Positions 18,220 to 26,686 are shown, numbered from the stretch's first letter. The stretch: DNA of 64,000 nucleotides from Solirubrum sp044628455 (GCF_044628455.1 NZ_JBIYZW010000003.1:620001-684000); one strand, 5' to 3'. The notes: generated from the sequence alone by a model not told the origin. Made by a program: numbers and translations.

Positions 18220-19233
18220 ATGCCCGAACATCCGCTTATTCTCGCCATTGAATCGTCGTGCGACGACACCGGGGCTGCCGTAATAGCCGGCGGCCGGCTG
18301 CTGGCCAACGTGGTGGCCGGCCAGCAGGTGCACGAGCAGTACGGCGGCGTGGTGCCCGAGCTGGCCTCGCGCGCCCACCAGCAGCACCTGCTGCCGGTGG
18401 TGCAGGCCGCCCTCCGCCAGGCCGGCGTGCAGAAGGAAGACCTCGACGCGGTGGCCTTCACCCAGGGCCCGGGGCTGCTGGGCTCGTTGCTGGTGGGCGG
18501 CATGTTTGCCAAGAGCTTCGCCCTGGCCCTGGGCAAGCCGCTGATTGGCGTCAACCACATGCGGGCCCACATCCTGGCCCACTTCATTGAGGAGCCGCGG
18601 CCGCAGTTTCCGTTTCTGTGCCTGACGGTGAGCGGCGGCCACACCCAGCTGGTGGTAGTGCGCAGCCCGCTCGACATGGAAATTGTGGGCCAGACCCAGG
18701 ACGACGCCGCCGGCGAGGCCTTCGACAAAACCGCCAAGCTGCTGGGCTTGCCCTACCCCGGCGGCCCGCGCCTCGACAAGCTCGCCAGCCAAGGCAACCC
18801 GCTGCGCTTCCCGTTCCCCGTGAACCAGATGCCGGGCTACGACTTCAGCTTCAGCGGGGTGAAAACGGCCGTGATGTACTTCCTGCGCCAGCAAAGCCAG
18901 CAGAATCCCAAGTTCATCGAGGAAAACCTGGCCGACCTCTGCGCCAGCATCCAGCACACCATCATCCAGACGCTGGTGCGCCAACTGCGCCGCGCGGCCA
19001 AAGATTATGGTCTGACTGACATTGCCATTGCCGGGGGCGTGGCCGCCAACTCGGGCCTGCGCGCCGAGCTGCAGCGCCTGGCCCTGGAGCTGGGCTGGCA
19101 GGTGTTTATTCCCGCCTTCCAGTACTGCACCGACAACGCCGGCATGATTGCCATGGCCGCCCAGTTCCAGTACGAGGCCGGCGACTTCACCACCCAGCTC
19201 GCCAGCCCCGACCCGCGGCTAAAGCTGGGGTAG
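18220..19233 (+). CDS. tsaD: tRNA N6-adenosine threonylcarbamoyltransferase
   Basis: 337 residues from the ATG at 18220. Upstream in-frame residues to 18082 are not family-like. Motifs: ILAIESSCDDT at 7-17, the metal-binding pair H113 and H117 in VNHMRAH, GPGLLGSLLVGG at 83-94, and SGGHTQLVVV near 138. It transfers the threonylcarbamoyl group to adenosine 37 of ANN-decoding tRNAs with TsaB and TsaE (not in the window). Divergent from tamB with a 279-bp space, an arrangement common in Bacteroidota. Confidence 0.97.
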   Translation: MPEHPLILAIESSCDDTGAAVIAGGRLLANVVAGQQVHEQYGGVVPELASRAHQQHLLPVVQAALRQAGVQKEDLDAVAFTQGPGLLGSLLVGGMFAKSFALALGKPLIGVNHMRAHILAHFIEEPRPQFPFLCLTVSGGHTQLVVVRSPLDMEIVGQTQDDAAGEAFDKTAKLLGLPYPGGPRLDKLASQGNPLRFPFPVNQMPGYDFSFSGVKTAVMYFLRQQSQQNPKFIEENLADLCASIQHTIIQTLVRQLRRAAKDYGLTDIAIAGGVAANSGLRAELQRLALELGWQVFIPAFQYCTDNAGMIAMAAQFQYEAGDFTTQLASPDPRLKLG

Positions 19234-19240
19234 GGTTGGC

Positions 19241-19367
19241 TTTTCGTTGTTGGGAGTTGGTGCCTTAAGGTTGAGAGTTAGTGCCTTTGATGGGTGCGTA
19301 GGCATACGAACAACCAACAACGAAAAACGAATCAGGCCAAAAACCAAAAACAAACAACCAAAAACCA
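19241..19367. repeat. Degenerate 7-bp tandem arrays in inverted orientation between tsaD and the thioesterase gene
   Basis: Left part 19241-19282 reads as G/T-rich heptads (for example TTTTCGT, TGTTGGG, AGTTGGT). Right part about 19310-19367 reads as A/C-rich heptads (ACAACGA, AAAACGA, then CAAAAAC three times). CCAACAACGAAAA on the right is a near-complement of TTTTCGTTGTTGG on the left. The right array ends 2 bp before the thioesterase ATG. Same architecture as the other heptad elements, but a different unit. Confidence 0.7.
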
Positions 19368-19369
19368 GA

Positions 19370-19783
19370 ATGACCAACCCCTTCTGCCCCGGTGACCAGC
19401 AAACCCACCGCTACACCGTCGTACCGGCCGATTTTGCCCACTTCGCGGCCGGCGGCGGGCTGGTGCACCCGGTGTTGAGCACTTTCGCCCTGGCCCGCGA
19501 AATGGAGTGGGCGGGGCGCCTGTTCGTGCTGCACATGCGCGAGGACGGGGAGGAGGGAATCGGTACGATGCTGCAGGTGCAGCACCACGCCCCGGCCTTT
19601 GCGGGCGAAAACCTGGAGCTGACTGCTACCTTTGCCGCCCTCGACGGCCGCGAGCTGACCTGCACCGTAGAAGCCCGCGTGGGCCCGCGGCTGGTAGCCA
19701 CGGGCCGCACCGGCCAGCGCATTGTGGACAAGCAAAAGCTTGCTGCCCGCTTTGCCACGCTGCGCGCCGAAGCTGCCCGCTAG
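19370..19783 (+). CDS. Hot-dog-fold thioesterase family protein (FlK-like)
   Basis: 137 residues from the ATG at 19370. The start is fixed by the repeat array directly before it. The segment PVLSTFALAREMEWAG followed by GTMLQVQHHAPAFAGENLELTATF resembles the fluoroacetyl-CoA thioesterase-like hot-dog family, where a helix packs against a sheet and a Thr/Glu/His set hydrolyses acyl-CoA. The GTMLQVQHHAPA segment is the usual substrate-facing strand. The precise substrate is not inferable. It lies between tsaD and smpB on the same strand; there is no sign of a pathway-specific operon. Confidence 0.75.
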   Translation: MTNPFCPGDQQTHRYTVVPADFAHFAAGGGLVHPVLSTFALAREMEWAGRLFVLHMREDGEEGIGTMLQVQHHAPAFAGENLELTATFAALDGRELTCTVEARVGPRLVATGRTGQRIVDKQKLAARFATLRAEAAR

Positions 19784-19854
19784 GCGGCTGCCACACCTTT
19801 TTCCGGGCCACTGACCCTTCCCCAGCGGCCCGCTGCGACTCCCTCCCGACTCCC

Positions 19855-20322
19855 ATGGCCAAAGCCAAAGAAAACGCCCCGCGCCACGTCAACATCCAGA
19901 ACCGCCGCGCCGGCTACGAATATTCCTTTCTCGTCAAGTACACCGCCGGCATGGTGCTGGTGGGCACCGAAATCAAGAGCCTGCGGGTGGGCAACGCCAA
20001 CATCACCGAGGGCTACTGCACCTTTCAGCACAACGGCACGCTGTGGCTGCACGGCGTGACCATTGCCCAGTACACCGAGGGCACCTACAACAACCACGAG
20101 CCCACCCGCCCGCGCCAACTGCTGCTCACCAAAAAGGAAATGCGCCAGCTGCACGCCAAAAGCCAGGAGCAGGGCCTCACCATCATTCCCACCCGCATGT
20201 TCATCAGCGAGCGGGGCTTCGCCAAGGTGGAAATTGCCCTGGCCCGCGGCAAAAAGCTCTACGACAAGCGCGAAGACCTCAAAGCCAAGGACCAGAAGCG
20301 GGAAATGGACAGGTTGAGGTAA
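19855..20322 (+). CDS. smpB: SsrA-binding protein SmpB
   Basis: 155 residues, normal for SmpB. Starts MAKAKENAPRHVNIQNRRA; conserved blocks are AGMVLVGTEIKSLRVG near 32-47, NITEGYC and NGTLWLHGV, and a basic C-terminal tail (KKLYDKREDLKAKDQKRE) that enters the ribosomal decoding site. It binds tmRNA and delivers it to stalled ribosomes for rescue. The tmRNA gene is not seen in the window. The stop codon lies inside the first heptad of a repeat element. Confidence 0.97.
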   Translation: MAKAKENAPRHVNIQNRRAGYEYSFLVKYTAGMVLVGTEIKSLRVGNANITEGYCTFQHNGTLWLHGVTIAQYTEGTYNNHEPTRPRQLLLTKKEMRQLHAKSQEQGLTIIPTRMFISERGFAKVEIALARGKKLYDKREDLKAKDQKREMDRLR

Positions 20323-20525
20323 CAGGTAACACGTGACACGTAACAGGTGATGAGGTGGTGGGTAAAAGGTGAAAAACGCGGCTTTACTGTTCCTGTGCGG
20401 CGGGTTACGTTACTTTGAAGTCGGGAACACCGGAAGCTGAGCCGAAGAGACCTGTCACCTGTCACCTGTCACTTGTTACGTGCCACCTCCTCGCCTGTCA
20501 CGTGTCACCCCATCACCTGTCACTC
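20317..20525. repeat. Inverted pair of 7-bp arrays (GTYACNT family) between smpB and the NlpC/P60 gene
   Basis: Left array 20317-20372: eight heptads of the type AGGTAAC or ACGTGAC, beginning inside the smpB stop codon. Right array 20454-20525: about nine units of the inverse type GTCACCT, GTTACGT, with two 8-bp slips. A unique core of about 80 bp separates them. The array ends 10 bp before the NlpC/P60 start codon. The same unit family occurs at 47115-47298 and 49935-49990. Confidence 0.9.
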
Positions 20526-20534
20526 AAATAAAAA

Positions 20535-21338
20535 TTGGACCACGGAATTTGCGCCCTGAGCGTTGTGCCGGTGCGCGCCGAGCCATCGGACAAAGCCGAA
20601 ATCGTTACCCAGCTCGTGTTCGGCGACTGTTACTCGGTGCTGCTCGTGCAGGGCAACTGGCAGCAGATTCGCACCGCGGCCGATAACTACGTGGGCTGGA
20701 TGGACCCCAAGCAGCACCAGCCCGTGTCGGCCGAGTACCTGGCGGCCTGGCTGGCCCAGGACCACCCCCGCAGCCTCGACGTGGTACAGGTGGTCAGCAG
20801 CGCCGCGGCCCGCATTCCCGTCACGCTGGGCGCCCGCCTGCCGTTTTTCGACGGCATGAGTTTGCGCCTCGGCGACGACACCTACTTCTACAACGGCGCC
20901 GCCAGCAACCCGCTCAACGGCCACGGCCTGCTGGGGCCCACCGACAAGCGCACCGCCTTGCTGCTCAAGGCCGGCCAGCTGTTTCTCAAGGCGCCCTACC
21001 TCTGGGGCGGCCGCACCCTGTTCGGCATCGACTGCTCGGGGCTGATGCAGCAGCTCTACGGCCTGATTGGGGTGCAGCTCCCGCGCGACGCCCGCCAGCA
21101 GATCGACCACGGCCGGCCGGTGCACTTCGTGGCCCAGACCCAGCCCGGCGACCTGGCCTTCTTCGACAACGCCGAGGGCAACATCATTCACGTGGGCATG
21201 CTGCTCGACGACCAGCAGATTCTGCACGCCAGCGGCGAGGTGCGCATCGACCCGCTCGACCACAACGGCATCTTCAACCGCCAGCGCCAGAAATACACCC
21301 ACAAGCTGCGCCTCATCAAGCGCCTGCTGCCCGAATAG
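20535..21338 (+). CDS. NlpC/P60 family cell-wall peptidase
   Basis: 267 residues from a TTG at 20535. The family-typical N-terminus (HGICALSVVPVRAEPSDKAE) begins directly there and there is no ATG alternative, so TTG is very likely the true start. The N-terminal half holds SH3-like domains (SEIVTQLVFGD type, residues about 5-140). The C-terminal NlpC/P60 domain has the catalytic cysteine C167 in FGIDCSGLMQ, H219 in NIIHVG and H231 in ILHASG as candidates for the His positions. It cleaves peptide cross-links of peptidoglycan (gamma-D-glutamyl-diaminopimelate type). No signal peptide is visible, suggesting cytoplasmic murein-peptide recycling. Confidence 0.92.
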   Translation: MDHGICALSVVPVRAEPSDKAEIVTQLVFGDCYSVLLVQGNWQQIRTAADNYVGWMDPKQHQPVSAEYLAAWLAQDHPRSLDVVQVVSSAAARIPVTLGARLPFFDGMSLRLGDDTYFYNGAASNPLNGHGLLGPTDKRTALLLKAGQLFLKAPYLWGGRTLFGIDCSGLMQQLYGLIGVQLPRDARQQIDHGRPVHFVAQTQPGDLAFFDNAEGNIIHVGMLLDDQQILHASGEVRIDPLDHNGIFNRQRQKYTHKLRLIKRLLPE

Positions 21339-21441
21339 CGGCGGCCCGCGGCTGAACCAACCACGGGGGCGCACGGTTGCGTAAACGTCCGGAAACCTCT
21401 AGCTTACCGCTAGTTCCGCATGCTTACGACCTGCACCCCGT

Positions 21442-21936
21442 ATGGACCAGAAAGTGCTCGTATTGAATGGCGACTACTCCGCCATTACCCTGTGCAGCGT
21501 GCAGAAGGCCTTCGTGCTGCTGTACCTCGACAAAGCCGAGCTGGTAGCTCACCAGGAGGGCGCGTTTCTGCGCACCGTGTCGCGGGCCTACCCCAAGCCC
21601 AGCATCATCAAGCTGCAGCGCTACGTGCGCGTGCCCTACAAGGGCATTGCCCTGAGCCGCCACAACATCATGAAGCGCGACCATTTTGAGTGCCAGTACT
21701 GCGGCTCGACCAAAAACCTCACGCTCGACCACGTGATGCCCCGCTCGCGCGGCGGCGACTCGAGCTGGGGCAACCTGCTCACGGCCTGCGCCCGCTGCAA
21801 CCACGCCAAGGGCCACCGAACGCCCGAGGAGGCGGGCCTTATCGTCAGGCAGAAGCCCAAGAAACCCACGCTGGCCAGCTTCCTCAAGCTCTCGGCCGGC
21901 GCCATCGACCACACCTGGCACGCCTACCTCAACTAA
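21442..21936 (+). CDS. HNH endonuclease family protein
   Basis: 164 residues. The HNH/zinc-ribbon nuclease core spans about 80-125: CQYC (C84, C87), TLDHVMPRSRGG with H97, and CARCNHAKG with C116, C119, N120 and H121. The N-terminus (MDQKVLVLNGDYSAI) is the conserved leader of a Bacteroidota and Cyanobacteria subfamily whose cellular role is not established. It is a stand-alone gene without a restriction or phage context, so restriction is unlikely; a housekeeping or repair role is an inference. A hairpin terminator follows. Confidence 0.93.
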   Translation: MDQKVLVLNGDYSAITLCSVQKAFVLLYLDKAELVAHQEGAFLRTVSRAYPKPSIIKLQRYVRVPYKGIALSRHNIMKRDHFECQYCGSTKNLTLDHVMPRSRGGDSSWGNLLTACARCNHAKGHRTPEEAGLIVRQKPKKPTLASFLKLSAGAIDHTWHAYLN

Positions 21937-21966
21937 ACCGGCGCAGCGCGGCTGCCCGGTTTTTTT
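21936..21966 (+). terminator. Intrinsic terminator after the HNH gene
   Basis: ACCGG and CAGC pair with GCTG and CCGGT, followed by seven T residues. Confidence 0.7.
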
Positions 21967-22053
21967 GGGCCCGCGCCCAACCCGGCGGCCCGCCCGGCGC
22001 GTAGCTGAGGCTCTGGACCACTGGGTTTCAGCCGACCAGAGCCGAAGTGTTCG

Positions 22054-22061
22054 TACTTTTG
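22054..22061 (+). promoter_or_regulatory. -7 promoter element of the first desaturase gene
   Basis: TACTTTTG, an exact TAnnTTTG match, 25 bp before the ATG at 22087. Confidence 0.55.
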
Positions 22062-22086
22062 CCTCCCGTTTACTTTTCCTTTTTGC

Positions 22087-23163
22087 ATGTCCGTACCCAA
22101 GTTTGCCGCCGTGCGGCAGAAAGAGTCGTTTCACCAGGAGCTGAAGCGCCGCGTCAACGACTATTTTGAGCAGGCCGGCAAGCCCACCACCGGCAACGCC
22201 ACCCTGTTTACCAAGGCCGCCCTACTCACCGGCGCGCTGCTGTTTCTCTACATCCACCTGGTGTTCTTCACGCCCCCAGCCGGCTGGGCCATTCTGGAGT
22301 GCATCCTGATGGGTGGGGTAGGGGCAGCCATCGGCTTCAACGTGATGCACGACGGGGCCCACGGCTCGTTCTCCCAGCACAAGTGGCTGAACCAGACCGC
22401 CGCTTTCACCCTGAATGTGTTCGGTGGCAACTCCTTTATGTGGAACGCCAAGCACAACCTCATCCACCACATGTACACCAACATCGACGGAGTGGATGAC
22501 GACATCGACGCCCAGCCCTGGCTGCGGCTGAGCGAGACCCAGCCGCGCCGCGCCCTGCACCGCTACCAGCACTACTACTTCTGGTTTCTGTACGCGCTGT
22601 TTTACCTGGCCTGGGTGGTGATGATGGACTACCAGAAGTACTTTAAGGGTGCCATCGGCTCGGTGCCGCTCAAGAAGATGGAAACCAGCGACCAGCTGGT
22701 GTTCTGGGGCTTCAAGGCGCTGTACCTGGTGCTGTTCGTGGGGCTGCCCATCTACATCGTCGGCTTTCTGCCCTGGCTGGTGGGTTTCCTGATTTTTGCC
22801 GCCGTGGCGGGCTTTTCGCTGAGTCTGGTGTTTCAGCTGGCCCACACCGTGGAGCCGGCCACCTTTCCGGTGCCCGACGCGCAGACCTACAAGATGGAAG
22901 ACGAGTGGGCCGTGCACCAGCTGAAAACCACCGCCAACTTCGCCACCGACAACAAGGTGGTGACCTGGCTGCTGGGCGGCTTGAACTTCCAGGTGGAGCA
23001 CCATTTGTTTCCCAAGATTTCGCACGTGCACTACCCGGCCATCAGCAAGATCATCAAGCAGGCCTGCCGGGAGTTCAACGTCACCTACAACGAATTCCCG
23101 CGCATGCGCTACGCCATTGCCTCCCACGTGGCCTTCCTGCGCCAGATGGGGCAGGCGGCGTAA
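22087..23163 (+). CDS. Membrane fatty acid desaturase (acyl-CoA/acyl-lipid type), first of a tandem pair
   Basis: 358 residues with four main hydrophobic segments. The three histidine boxes that bind the di-iron centre are HDGAH (88-92), HNLIHH (123-128) and QVEHH (302-306); the Q in the third box is typical of front-end (linoleoyl-CoA, delta-6-like) desaturases. There is no fused cytochrome b5 domain. It introduces a cis double bond into membrane acyl chains, using oxygen and an external electron donor. It is followed by a strong terminator and then a paralogue with the same boxes. Confidence 0.93.
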   Translation: MSVPKFAAVRQKESFHQELKRRVNDYFEQAGKPTTGNATLFTKAALLTGALLFLYIHLVFFTPPAGWAILECILMGGVGAAIGFNVMHDGAHGSFSQHKWLNQTAAFTLNVFGGNSFMWNAKHNLIHHMYTNIDGVDDDIDAQPWLRLSETQPRRALHRYQHYYFWFLYALFYLAWVVMMDYQKYFKGAIGSVPLKKMETSDQLVFWGFKALYLVLFVGLPIYIVGFLPWLVGFLIFAAVAGFSLSLVFQLAHTVEPATFPVPDAQTYKMEDEWAVHQLKTTANFATDNKVVTWLLGGLNFQVEHHLFPKISHVHYPAISKIIKQACREFNVTYNEFPRMRYAIASHVAFLRQMGQAA

Positions 23164-23186
23164 CAAGCAGCCGACCCGGGAAAATT

Positions 23187-23233
23187 AAAAAAGGGCCCAT
23201 TCAGGCACTCACTGCCTGGGTTGGCCCTTTTTC
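23187..23233 (+). terminator. Intrinsic terminator between the two desaturase genes
   Basis: AAAAAGGGCCCA pairs with TGGCCCTTTTT around an inner CAGGCA/TGCCTG stem. It separates the two paralogues into different transcripts. Confidence 0.85.
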
Positions 23234-23363
23234 CGTACCCGGCGCTACTAGTTAGCAGCGCGGTATGAACCACCCCCGATGTATTGCCGTTGGGATATGT
23301 ACCTTGCCGCGTGGCTTACTGCGCCTGCGCCAAGTCAGTTGCCGAGGTGGGTACTTTGGCTTC

Positions 23364-23390
23364 GTTCCGCTAGCAGCTGCTAGCCGGAAC
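23364..23390. promoter_or_regulatory. Palindrome upstream of the second desaturase gene
   Basis: GCTAGCAGCTGCTAGC (23369-23384) is a perfect 16-bp palindrome, flanked by GTTCC on the left and GGAAC on the right. It lies 27 bp before the start codon at 23411 and has no counterpart before the first desaturase. Candidate operator; a leader hairpin is the alternative. Confidence 0.55.
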
Positions 23391-23410
23391 CCACATAGAA
23401 AAAAGCCAAG

Positions 23411-24472
23411 ATGTCACTTCCCAAATTTGCTGCCAGCCGCTCCTTTCACGTGGAGCTGAAAAACCGCATCAACCACTACTTCGAAGAAACCGGCAAGTCC
23501 ACGGCCGGCAGCACCGGCCTGCTCAGCAAGGCCGTGATTCTGCTGGCCGCCTTCGTGGCCCTCTACGTGCACCTGGTGTTCTTTACCCCGGCGCCGGTCT
23601 GGGCCCTGCTCGAAGCGGTGGTGCTGGGCGGCACCATTGCCGCCATCGGCTTCAACGTGATGCACGACGGGGCCCACGGCTCGTTCTCCGACCACAAGTG
23701 GCTCAACAACATCGCGGCTTTCACCCTGAACGTGCTGGGCGGCAGCAGCTACATGTGGAACGCCAAGCACAACCTGGTGCACCACATGTACACCAACATC
23801 GACGGCGCCGACGACGACATCGACATCCAGCCCTGGATGCGCATGAGCCTGGAGCAGAAGCGCTACAAGCTGCACCGCTTCCAGCACCTGTACTTCTGGT
23901 TTCTGTACTGCCTGCTCTACATCTCGTGGATTTTCGTGATGGACTACCAGAAGTACTTCAAGCGCAAAATCGGCACCATTGCTCTCAAGAAGATGGAGCT
24001 GACCGACCACCTGGTGTTCTGGGGCTTCAAGGTGCTCAACCTGGGCCTCTACATCGGCCTGCCCATCTACATGCTGGGCTTTACTTCCTGGCTGATCGGC
24101 TTCGTGGTGGTGACCTGCTTCGCGGGCCTGGTGCTGAGCTTGGTGTTTCAGCTGGCCCACACCGTGGAAACGGCCGCCTTCCCGGTGCCCGACGCCAAAA
24201 ACAAGCTGGAAGACGAGTGGGCCATTCACCAGATCAAGACCACGGCCAACTTCGCCACCGACAACCGCGTCATCAGCTGGCTGGTGGGCGGGCTGAACTT
24301 CCAGGTGGAGCACCATTTGTTTCCCAAGATTTCGCACGTGCACTACCCGGCCATCAGCAAGATCATCAAGCAAGCCTGCCGGGAGTTCAACGTCACCTAC
24401 AACGAGTTCCCCCGCATGCGCTACGCCATTGCCTCCCACGTGGGCTTCCTGCGCCAGATGGGCCGCGCCTAG
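23411..24472 (+). CDS. Membrane fatty acid desaturase, second of a tandem pair
   Basis: 353 residues, paralogous to the preceding gene along its whole length. Histidine boxes are HDGAH (85-89), HNLVHH (120-125) and QVEHH (298-302). Four hydrophobic segments fit the usual two-hairpin topology. The last 175 bp are almost identical in DNA to the first paralogue, while the first third has diverged clearly, which points to partial gene conversion. It has its own palindrome-containing upstream region, so its expression may respond to a different signal, for example temperature or oxygen (inference). Confidence 0.93.
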   Translation: MSLPKFAASRSFHVELKNRINHYFEETGKSTAGSTGLLSKAVILLAAFVALYVHLVFFTPAPVWALLEAVVLGGTIAAIGFNVMHDGAHGSFSDHKWLNNIAAFTLNVLGGSSYMWNAKHNLVHHMYTNIDGADDDIDIQPWMRMSLEQKRYKLHRFQHLYFWFLYCLLYISWIFVMDYQKYFKRKIGTIALKKMELTDHLVFWGFKVLNLGLYIGLPIYMLGFTSWLIGFVVVTCFAGLVLSLVFQLAHTVETAAFPVPDAKNKLEDEWAIHQIKTTANFATDNRVISWLVGGLNFQVEHHLFPKISHVHYPAISKIIKQACREFNVTYNEFPRMRYAIASHVGFLRQMGRA

Positions 24473-24492
24473 CCGCCAAATATGCTTTCCGG

Positions 24493-24525
24493 AAAAAGCC
24501 GACGCCCCGCGCGCCGGCTTTTTTT
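24493..24525. terminator. Bidirectional terminator between desaturase and FkbM genes
   Basis: AAAAAGCCG pairs with CGGCTTTTT with an inner CGC/GCG pair. It lies between two convergent genes. Confidence 0.85.
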
Positions 24526-25339
24526 ATGCGCGCCGGCCCCAGAAAATGCCCTCGGTGGCGCTGCGGCCCGAGAGCTGCTCGACCACGAAGCCGTGCTGGC
24601 CCAGAGCCTGCATGGTAACGGCGTGGCTGGTGGGCGAGTGAATTTCGATGATGAGGTGCTGCACCTGCGCCAGCCACCCGGTATGTTGGGCAAACACTAC
24701 CTGCTCGTAGTCTTCCACATCGATTTTCAGCAGGTCGATGTGCGCCAGCCCGTGCCGCTGCATGACCGACGCCATGGAGTAGGCGGGGACCATGTCGGCG
24801 CCGGCCTGCTCGCGCACGGTGGCGTTGTAGGCGTAGCCGGGGCTCTGAATGCTCACCTGGGTATCGGCGTTGGCCAGGGCAGCCCGCTCCACCACGGCCC
24901 GGCCGCTGGCCACGTAGGGCGCCAGGTTGTGGCGCAGCAGCTCGGCGTTGGCCCCCTCGGGCTCCAGGCAGATGACGCGGGCGGCGGGAAAGCGCAGCAG
25001 CAGGTCCAGGGCCGCCAGTCCCACGTTGGCCCCGGCATCGACGATGGTGTGCACGCTTGCGCCGCGCAAAGCGGGCACGTCGTAGCTGCCACGCCAGAAC
25101 ACCTCGTAGAAAATCGACAGGTCGCCGGCGTAGGTGCGCAGCCGCAGCTGCTGGGGCTGCCGGCCCAGGCGCAGCGCGTAGGACTCGGCGGCATCGGCCG
25201 TGGGCTGCGGGCGGCGGTGGGCATCAAGGGCCGAGAACTTCTTGGAGTTGCTCAGCAGCCGCAGGCCCGAGCGCAGGTCGGCGGCGGCCGTCAGGCAAAA
25301 ACGCAGCTTGTCGAGGGCAGTAAGGGCGCGGCGAAGCAT
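24524..25339 (-). CDS. FkbM family methyltransferase
   Basis: 271 residues. The SAM-binding motif I is TIVDAGANVGLAALDLLLRFP (first half near residues 98-107), followed by the acidic strand end ICLEPEGANAELL and, later, HIDLLKIDVEDYEQ, the FkbM hallmark (LKIDxEGxE type). FkbM proteins O-methylate sugars or other small acceptors; many act in polysaccharide or secondary metabolism. There is no neighbouring glycan cluster, so the acceptor cannot be named. The gene is convergent with the second desaturase and shares its bidirectional terminator. Confidence 0.88.
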   Translation of the reverse strand: MLRRALTALDKLRFCLTAAADLRSGLRLLSNSKKFSALDAHRRPQPTADAAESYALRLGRQPQQLRLRTYAGDLSIFYEVFWRGSYDVPALRGASVHTIVDAGANVGLAALDLLLRFPAARVICLEPEGANAELLRHNLAPYVASGRAVVERAALANADTQVSIQSPGYAYNATVREQAGADMVPAYSMASVMQRHGLAHIDLLKIDVEDYEQVVFAQHTGWLAQVQHLIIEIHSPTSHAVTMQALGQHGFVVEQLSGRSATEGIFWGRRA

Positions 25340-25448
25340 GGGCGCGAAAAGTCGGCGGAAAGAAAAATGGCCCCGAAGCTACGGTTTTGGCGCGGCGTAG
25401 CTCCGGCGCCCCAGGCCGCTGGTGGGGTAGGGGCACCGCCGCCCCGGG

Positions 25449-26555
25449 CTAAAACGAGCAGGCAAGGCTGGTCGTCACGTTGACGTAGCTGCGGGTAGGG
25501 CGAGCGGTGGAGCGGTCAAAAAGCGCGGTAGGGGCACTGAGGAGCCGGCCTTCTACGCGCACCAGCAGGTTGGCTGAGGGAGCGTGGTCGAGGTTGAGCG
25601 AAGCCCCGCGTACCAGCAGGTTGGCCGCCGCGCCGCGCGGAGCCGCCGCGCGGATGATAACCCCTCGGCCGGCGCGGTAATATTCGCCGCGCAGCGCCGC
25701 GTGCCAGCCCGCGGCCAGCTGGAAGCGGGCCAGCAGGGCGGCGGTGTGCCATGTGTCGGCCCGGGGGCGCGTTGGCTCGCTTTCCTGCCAGCCCACGTCG
25801 GCCACCACCGCCAGCGAGAGGCGGCGGGTGGCGGCGTAGCTGGCGTAGGCATGGTGGAAGTAGCGCCGGCGCCGCACCGAGTCGCGTGGCTGCTCGTTGC
25901 CGTAGAAGCTGCTGCTGTTGAGCACCAGCCGCGCCGTCGGTTTCCACTGCACCTGCGTGCCCAGGGCCTTGGCGCCGTTGGTTTCACCGATATTCTGCCA
26001 GCCGTTCAGCACCAGCGCAGTCAGCGTCAGCCGCGGCGAAGCCTCGTAGGTGAGGCGGGCGCCCGCTTCGTAGTAAGGCGAGTTTTCCGCCATCAGCGAG
26101 CGGGACAGCGTCCAGTTGTCTTTGCCAATGGCCGACTCGAACCCAAGGTGCGAGCTGAAGATGCCCACGTCCAGCCACGTGCGGCGAAAGGGCCGGAAGC
26201 CGGCGTAGGCTTCGTAGATAGGTCTGAGGGCAGCTTCCTCGGCGGCGTAGTTGGCCGCCACGTAGGTGCCGGCGTGCAGGCCCGCCGCCGCGCGCACGTG
26301 TCCCTGCTCGTAGCGCAGCCCTACCAGGGCATTGTTGATGGAGAATTCGTTCTGCCGGGCGTGCGCGTACAAAAAGGCGGGCCGGCGCGGCTGGCGGGCG
26401 TGCCGGAAGTCGTAGCCGTAGTAGCCCTCCACGTAGCCAAAGAAAGTCAGCGGCGGGGCAGCAGCGGCCGGCGGGGCTTGAACCGAATCGGCCTGCTGCC
26501 CGGCCGCCCCCAGCGGAACGACGAGGGCCCATGCCGTAAGCCACTGGTATTTCAT
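25449..26555 (-). CDS. Outer-membrane beta-barrel porin (OmpL-like, BBP2 family)
   Basis: 368 residues from the ATG at 26555. Signal peptide MKYQWLTAWALVVPLGAAGQQ. The mature protein opens with FFGYVEGYYGYDF and then FLYAHARQNEFSINNALVGL, the pattern of the putative beta-barrel porin-2 family, and consists of alternating short amphipathic strands down to a final strand ending in phenylalanine (SLACSF), as outer-membrane barrels usually do. It is expected to form a passive channel in the outer membrane. The substrate is unknown. Single gene; the next gene on the same strand is the alpha/beta hydrolase downstream of nothing obvious in common. Confidence 0.85.
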   Translation of the reverse strand: MKYQWLTAWALVVPLGAAGQQADSVQAPPAAAAPPLTFFGYVEGYYGYDFRHARQPRRPAFLYAHARQNEFSINNALVGLRYEQGHVRAAAGLHAGTYVAANYAAEEAALRPIYEAYAGFRPFRRTWLDVGIFSSHLGFESAIGKDNWTLSRSLMAENSPYYEAGARLTYEASPRLTLTALVLNGWQNIGETNGAKALGTQVQWKPTARLVLNSSSFYGNEQPRDSVRRRRYFHHAYASYAATRRLSLAVVADVGWQESEPTRPRADTWHTAALLARFQLAAGWHAALRGEYYRAGRGVIIRAAAPRGAAANLLVRGASLNLDHAPSANLLVRVEGRLLSAPTALFDRSTARPTRSYVNVTTSLACSF

Positions 26556-26648
26556 GTCAGCGGGAGAGCGGGCAATCAGGGCCCGGCGGCGCGAAAGTAC
26601 AACCTGCGCGGGCTGCTCGGCCGATGGGACTGGGCACCCGCAAAACGC

Positions 26649-26686
26649 ACCGGCCCCGGCTACGCCGCAGCGCAACCGGGGCCGGT
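26649..26686 (-). terminator. Hairpin after the alpha/beta hydrolase gene
   Basis: ACCGGCCCCGG pairs perfectly with CCGGGGCCGGT around a 16-nt loop, 20 bp beyond the end of the minus-strand gene at 26706. Confidence 0.7.

Noticed and set aside
21442..21936. Restriction-modification or phage HNH system
   Set aside because: No methyltransferase, specificity subunit or phage genes are near; the subfamily N-terminus is that of a stand-alone gene widespread in the phylum.
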